Part shown: positions 34,776 to 34,963 of the stretch, piece after piece | Numbering within the stretch: the first letter of the stretch is position 1 | Layout: the number at the start of each line of letters is the position of its first letter | IMG/VR virus record: IMGVR_UViG_3300003322_001045 | Span: 1 to 34,963 of that record | Strand: one strand, 5' to 3' | From: a virus | DNA: 34,963 nucleotides | The notes under the pieces: generated by a model | The model's input: only the letters and a program-made list of their open reading frames with translations | What the model was told of the DNA's origin: nothing | The model's database searches: none | Translations under genes and position numbers: made by a program

Positions 34776-34963
34776 TCTTCCTCCCACTGGTCCATTATAG
34801 CTTGAGCTACAATCCCCGAACCATGACAAGTTTCACAGATCCCCCCATTAGGCACTTTGTGTTTTTCATTATGCCCACAAACCGGACAGCCAAGACGTCC
34901 CACGTCGTGGAATCCGAGGGCGCTTATGAATCCATGGTCTGGATTGTGGCAGGTTTCTTTACG
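34772..34963 (-). CDS. Zinc-binding protein, N-terminus cut by the window edge
   Basis: The last 63 residues of a gene continuing beyond the right edge. Cysteine pairs: C-H-N-P, C-P-V-C-G and C-E-T-C-H-G-S-G. The last is a DnaJ-type C-x-x-C-x-G-x-G repeat. It belongs to the leftward small-gene block. Role unknown. Confidence 0.7.
   Translation of the reverse strand, partial: RKETCHNPDHGFISALGFHDVGRLGCPVCGHNEKHKVPNGGICETCHGSGIVAQAIMDQWEEE

Noticed and set aside
1-34963. CRISPR array, insertion sequence, integrase or complete attachment site
   Set aside because: No regularly spaced repeat-spacer pattern, transposase motif or integrase was seen. tRNA-like ends could be attachment cores but there is no supporting recombinase here.

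Overview
The window is an internal piece of a tailed, siphovirus-like double-stranded DNA phage or prophage genome. It holds a lysis cassette, a leftward early/replication block, a rightward DNA-packaging, capsid and tail block, and another leftward block at the right edge. The host cannot be named from this sequence. It must use GGAGG-type ribosome binding sites, TTGACA/TATAAT-type promoters and the canonical DnaA box TTATCCACA, and base composition is balanced. No integrase, tape measure or baseplate gene is present, and both ends cut through genes.

Layout. (1) 1-1149 (+): end of an M15-type peptidase endolysin, two small membrane proteins of holin type, and two fully overlapping reading frames that look like a nested spanin pair. 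A leftward terminator follows. (2) 1173-16650 (-): a dense early operon of mostly overlapping genes: SSB, a one-polypeptide Mre11-Rad50 (SbcD-SbcC) fusion, a possible recombination protein, many small proteins including zinc ribbons, a VRR-NUC nuclease, two DNA-binding regulators, an SF2 helicase, a DnaQ-like exonuclease and a primase-VapE-type helicase. Two tRNA-like elements and a structured RNA leader are embedded here. (3) About 16657-17062: an intergenic region with two inverted DnaA boxes around an AT-rich core, 11-bp-spaced GTGTAAC repeats and a 12-bp perfect inverted repeat. It is probably the replication origin and the early/late divide. (4) 17063-33263 (+): terS, terL, eight small genes, portal, MuF-like head protein, ClpP-like prohead protease with scaffold, decoration protein, major capsid, connector genes, a tRNA-like element, tail tube and a putative tail assembly protein. 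Terminator hairpins follow the major capsid and tail-tube genes. (5) 33295-34963 (-): small genes, several with zinc-binding cysteine clusters.

Three things stand out. First, the MuF-like gene carries a 305-residue intein. The space where an endonuclease domain normally sits is occupied on the opposite strand, codon-on-codon, by a complete 201-residue reading frame with HTH, NUMOD3-like and DUF559/Vsr-like (EDxHD) nuclease features, and with its own candidate promoter. Second, nine promoters share TTGAC(A/T)-N4-GTGTA and then a -10 box. They drive the early block and also four small leftward cassettes wedged between late genes, so these cassettes are probably early-expressed morons. Third, several of these promoters put the start codon 6-7 nt after the -10 box, which predicts leaderless mRNAs.

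The genes work together as a conventional phage program. The early block replicates and recombines DNA from the central origin, late genes package it and build the particle, and the left-edge cassette lyses the cell. All functions are read from motifs and gene order only.
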